In this document: positions 6,019-8,592 of the stretch, in pieces
Position numbering within the stretch: the stretch's first letter is position 1
Layout: each line of letters opens with the position of its first letter
Translations under genes and position numbers: made by a program
The notes under the pieces: model-generated
Databases searched by the model: none
The model's input: the letters and a program-made list of their open reading frames with translations, nothing else
Told to the model about the DNA's origin: nothing
Assembly: GCA_015067375.1 (NCBI GenBank)
Contig: SVMQ01000083.1
Span: forward strand, 1-8,592
DNA: 8,592 nt
Reading direction: 5' to 3'
Source: Oscillospiraceae bacterium
Lineage (GTDB): Bacteria; Bacillota; Clostridia; Oscillospirales; Ruminococcaceae

Positions 6019-6978
6019 ATGACAAAAAGGAAAAAAGCACTTATGATCACATCGATAATTCTCGGTGTGCTGATACTACTGATGGCAGGAATATTCATAA
6101 ATCACAAAATACGGCTCAACAGCGAAAAAGAACTCCTCGCGCCGCTTGGCAAGCTGGTCGAGGTGGACGGTCACAATATGAGCGTCTACACAGAGGGTGA
6201 CGGTGAAGCTACGCTTGTGTTTATGTCGGGAAGCGGCACCTGCTCCCCTATTCTGGATTTCAAGTCGCTGTATTCGCTTATGAGCGATGACTACACGATT
6301 GCAGTAGTCGAGAAATTCGGCTATGGCTTCAGCGATGTCGTTGACAGAAGCCGCGATATCGACACCATGCTCGAGGATACAAGAGCCGCACTTACTGCCG
6401 CAGGAATGACCGCGCCGTATATCCTGTGTCCTCACTCGATGTCGGGTCTTGAAGCACTATACTGGGCGCAGAAATACCCCGAGGAAGTCACCGCGATAAT
6501 CGGGCTGGATATGGCTGTGCCTAAATACTACGAGAGCATGGAGATAAACTCGTTTATGCTTAGTCTTTCAAGCTGGGCGGCTGATTTCGGGATAACAAGA
6601 CTTCTTCCGGGCATTTCCGAGAGCGAGGCTATACTTCACGGCACGCTGACCGAGCAGGAAAAGGACATTTACAGAGCTGTTTTCTACACACGCACAGCCA
6701 CTTCAACTATGCTGAAGGAAACAGAGGCTGTCAAGGATAATGCAAAGCTTGTTGAGAGCAAAGGCGCACCACAGCTTCCTATGCTTCTGTTTATTTCCGA
6801 CGGCAGCGGCGGCACTGCTTTCGACAAGGAGACATGGCGCAGTATTCCGAAAGAATATATCGCGCAGGTAGAGGGTGGAGAATACATTGAGCTTGACTGC
6901 CCGCATTATGTCCACGACCACGAATATCAGCTTATCAGCGAAAAGATAAGAGATTTTCTTGCGGAGGACAACACATGA
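6019..6978 (+). CDS. Membrane-anchored alpha/beta hydrolase
   Basis: The 319-residue protein starts MTKRKKALM and has one hydrophobic segment (about 8-28), so it is probably anchored in the membrane with its hydrolase domain outside. The domain has the oxyanion-side block VFMSGSGT (67-74), a nucleophile elbow PHSMSG with Ser140, a likely acid residue in ISDGSG (Asp261), and a C-terminal PHYVHDHE with His296 as the probable catalytic histidine. The elbow has Pro where the usual G-x-S-x-G motif has its first Gly, a variation also known in other members of the fold. The substrate is unknown; esters or amides are typical for the fold. GGAG (6009-6012) lies six bases before the ATG. The TGA overlaps the ATG of the next gene, so the two are translationally coupled. 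Confidence 0.9.
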   Translation: MTKRKKALMITSIILGVLILLMAGIFINHKIRLNSEKELLAPLGKLVEVDGHNMSVYTEGDGEATLVFMSGSGTCSPILDFKSLYSLMSDDYTIAVVEKFGYGFSDVVDRSRDIDTMLEDTRAALTAAGMTAPYILCPHSMSGLEALYWAQKYPEEVTAIIGLDMAVPKYYESMEINSFMLSLSSWAADFGITRLLPGISESEAILHGTLTEQEKDIYRAVFYTRTATSTMLKETEAVKDNAKLVESKGAPQLPMLLFISDGSGGTAFDKETWRSIPKEYIAQVEGGEYIELDCPHYVHDHEYQLISEKIRDFLAEDNT

Positions 6979-7547
6979 AAACAGAGCAATATGTAATGGC
7001 TTACGGTGTGGAGCAGGACAGGCTTCGGACGATACTGCCCGAGAGCTTCACGTCACTTCGGCCTGTGCTTCGCATCAATGCTGAGATTACTGACGGAGAG
7101 CGAGGCTATCTTGAATTCAACACCGCTGTCGAAAAGGACGGCGTCAAGGGCTGGCTCAATATCGGGTATTGGGAGAATGTGCAGTTTATCCGCTCGGGAA
7201 ACACCGTCATATTCCGCACAGAGCACCTTGAGATAGCCTTCACAGGCGTTGGAATTGAAGGCTCCTGCCCTGCCGAAAAGGACAATGACGGCTGTTTCTT
7301 CCTCGGGGAGAAAACCGAGCTTCGCCCGCCTGAAACCATCACAGCCAACAAGGAATTCTGCGATTGCCGCTTCAGGTGGAGCTTCACTGACAGCGACGCT
7401 CACGGCGAGAGCATTGGAAAGACGCTTCCTGCAATTCCGACAGAAATAAAGAACATCTATCCGAAACAATCGTTTACCGCAGAGAATGCCGCCGCAATAC
7501 CCTGTCAGCAGGTGCTGGGAGCGTATGTGGTGAGGTTTGAGAGATAA
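6975..7547 (+). CDS. Conserved-looking protein of unknown function (190 aa)
   Basis: I do not recognise a firmly named family. The protein is soluble, with no signal peptide or membrane segment, and appears rich in beta strands. It opens with QYVMAYGVEQDRLRTILPE. A stretch of this kind, in which a strand is followed by D-x-L-x-x-x-LPE, is reminiscent of acetoacetate-decarboxylase-like proteins, but I do not see the catalytic lysine block of true decarboxylases, so this is a guess. Other visible blocks are GYLEFNTAVEKDG, GWLNIGYW, FTGVGIEGSCPAEKDN and ANKEFCDCRFRW. Five cysteines occur (98, 107, 129, 131, 177), two as a C-x-C pair. The ATG overlaps the hydrolase stop (ATGA) and the next gene starts 11 bases after its end, placing it firmly in the operon. 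Confidence 0.85.
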   Translation: MKTEQYVMAYGVEQDRLRTILPESFTSLRPVLRINAEITDGERGYLEFNTAVEKDGVKGWLNIGYWENVQFIRSGNTVIFRTEHLEIAFTGVGIEGSCPAEKDNDGCFFLGEKTELRPPETITANKEFCDCRFRWSFTDSDAHGESIGKTLPAIPTEIKNIYPKQSFTAENAAAIPCQQVLGAYVVRFER

Positions 7548-7558
7548 AGGAGAATATC

Positions 7559-8152
7559 ATGACCGAAAAAGAAAAGGCCGCAGCAGGCTATCTGTATAAC
7601 GCAAACTATGACCCCGAGATTCTTTCAGACATTGCGAGGTGCAACGACCTCTGCCACGAATTCAACCAGATAAAGCCATCTGACCGTGCGGCACAGGGCG
7701 AGATACTCAAAAGGATATTCGGCAGGATGGGCAAGGATGTTGCTGTAAACACGCCTTTCTGGTGCGACTACGGCTACAACACCACTGTCGGTGATTACTT
7801 CTTCGCTAACCACAACTGTCAGATACTTGACGGCGGCAAGGTGACATTCGGTGACCATGTTTTCATTGCGCCAAACTGTACGTTTACCACTGCGGAGCAC
7901 GCTCTTGACGCAGAGCAGAGAAACGAGGGTCTTGAGGTGGCTCTACCCATAACAGTCGGCAATAACGTTTGGATAGGCGCAGGCACTATCGTCCTCGGCG
8001 GTGTGACTATCGGGGACAACGCCGTTATCGGCGCAGGAAGCGTTGTGACAAAGGATATTCCCCCGAATGTTATTGCGGTGGGAGTGCCCTGCCGCGTGCT
8101 TCGTGAGATAACAGAAGCAGACAAGGACAGATACCCGAGATATACGGGTTAA
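7559..8152 (+). CDS. Sugar O-acetyltransferase (maltose/galactoside acetyltransferase type)
   Basis: The enzyme moves an acetyl group from acetyl-CoA to a hydroxyl of a sugar or similar acceptor, in the cytoplasm. The 197-residue length is typical. An N-terminal maltose-acetyltransferase helical domain (about 1-55; EKAAAGYLYNANYDPEI) is followed by the left-handed beta-helix with hexapeptide repeats, as in VTFGDHVFIAPN (95-106), ITVGNNVWIGAG (131-142) and VTIGDNAVIGAG (149-160). The catalytic histidine is His114 in TAEHALDAEQR, matching the LacA/Maa active-site position. The GVPCRVLREI end (175-184) is also typical. AAGGAG lies six bases before the ATG. The natural acceptor cannot be read from the sequence; such enzymes are often promiscuous. 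Confidence 0.95.
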   Translation: MTEKEKAAAGYLYNANYDPEILSDIARCNDLCHEFNQIKPSDRAAQGEILKRIFGRMGKDVAVNTPFWCDYGYNTTVGDYFFANHNCQILDGGKVTFGDHVFIAPNCTFTTAEHALDAEQRNEGLEVALPITVGNNVWIGAGTIVLGGVTIGDNAVIGAGSVVTKDIPPNVIAVGVPCRVLREITEADKDRYPRYTG

Positions 8153-8167
8153 TACGGAGGAATACCC

Positions 8168-8592
8168 ATGCACACCTTTTCAGAAAAATACGAAGCCTTT
8201 CTCTCGGATTTCGGAAAGGCGCGGAAAATGGTGCTTTCCACCTCTGAAAATGATATAGTTTCCTCGCGCATGATGAGCGTTATTCAGATAGACGGGACAT
8301 TATATTTTCAGACGGACTGCACATTCAGGAAATACCGTCAGATTTCAAGCAACCGCAATGTAGCTCTGTGTATCGACAATATTCAGATAGAGGGAATATG
8401 CGAGGAGCTTGGACATCCGCTGGATAATGCGGATTTCTGCCGACAATTTGAGGAGTGCTTCAAAGGCTCGTTTGACGCGTATACATCCCTTGAAAACGAG
8501 AGGTTGTTTGCCGTGAAGCCTGTATTCATCGAGCGGTGGATATACGAAAACGGAATTCCTTTTATCGAGACTTTTGACGTATTGAAGCAGGA
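8168..8592 (+). CDS. Pyridoxamine 5'-phosphate oxidase-like flavin-binding protein (3' end beyond window)
   Basis: 141 complete codons are visible, starting MHTFSEKYEAFLSDFGKARKM, and the frame is open to the end of the window. The block KARKMVLSTSENDIVSSRMMSVI (split as residues 17-39), then LYFQTDCTFRKYRQISSNRNVALCI, follows the FMN split-barrel pattern. In it a helix and the strand MVLSTS are followed by an R-x-M dyad, a strand with the YFQT block, and a K-Y-x-x-I segment that precedes a strand ending in AL-C. These proteins bind FMN, F420 or heme and act in redox or degradation reactions; which one applies here is unknown. GGAGG (8157-8161) precedes the ATG by six bases. The gene begins 15 bases after the acetyltransferase stop, so it belongs to the same operon. 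Confidence 0.85.
   Translation, partial: MHTFSEKYEAFLSDFGKARKMVLSTSENDIVSSRMMSVIQIDGTLYFQTDCTFRKYRQISSNRNVALCIDNIQIEGICEELGHPLDNADFCRQFEECFKGSFDAYTSLENERLFAVKPVFIERWIYENGIPFIETFDVLKQ

Noticed and set aside
7053..7469. A 138-residue open frame on the minus strand inside the 190-residue gene.
   Set aside because: It is an antisense shadow of a well-supported coding frame with a ribosome binding site and operon context.
1..8592. A CRISPR array, insertion sequence, tRNA or prophage attachment site.
   Set aside because: I found no regularly spaced repeats, transposase motifs, terminal inverted repeats or tRNA-like folds on reading both strands, although subtle ones could be missed by eye.

Overview
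The window looks like chromosomal DNA of a low-to-moderate GC Gram-positive anaerobe of the Clostridia, probably a Ruminococcus-like member of the Oscillospiraceae. The basis is strong AGGAGG-type ribosome binding sites, sigma-A-type promoters, tight gene packing, T-tailed hairpin terminators and the protein types present. The genus is an inference from general sequence feel, not from a database match. I see no rRNA, tRNA, CRISPR array, transposase or prophage module.

Left part (1-4040, minus strand). Three same-strand genes follow each other closely. The first to be transcribed is a 534-residue protein with a DEDD-exonuclease-like N-terminus and three evenly built zinc-knuckle repeats (H-x3-C ... 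C-x2-C). Next is a 62-residue peptide with a hydrophobic N-terminus. Last is a PcrA/UvrD superfamily-1 DNA helicase whose C-terminal tail leaves the window at base 1. The spacing (31 and 16 nt) suggests co-transcription and a DNA-transaction theme.

Middle (4183-5850). A 63-residue conserved-looking small protein is on the plus strand and ends at a clear intrinsic terminator. A second hairpin, facing the other way, ends a minus-strand two-gene operon: a TetR-family repressor whose stop codon overlaps the start of a CPBP-family intramembrane metalloprotease (ATGA overlap). That operon has a consensus promoter (TTGACA, 17 bp, TATAAT) with a cluster of TGTTAT/ATAACA half-sites over and just downstream of the -10 box. 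This is strong sequence evidence for autoregulation by the TetR protein.

Right part (5924-8592, plus strand). A good extended -10 promoter drives a four-gene run: a membrane-anchored alpha/beta hydrolase, a 190-residue protein of unknown function (ATGA overlap with the hydrolase), a maltose/galactoside-type hexapeptide O-acetyltransferase, and a pyridoxamine-5'-phosphate-oxidase-like flavin protein cut by the window end. They read as one operon of small-molecule modifying enzymes, but no specific pathway can be named.

The most unusual item is the exonuclease-like protein with three zinc knuckles. It keeps only part of the DEDDh catalytic set and sits in a lower-GC stretch upstream of pcrA. 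I did not find a complete, obviously new defence or mobile system.
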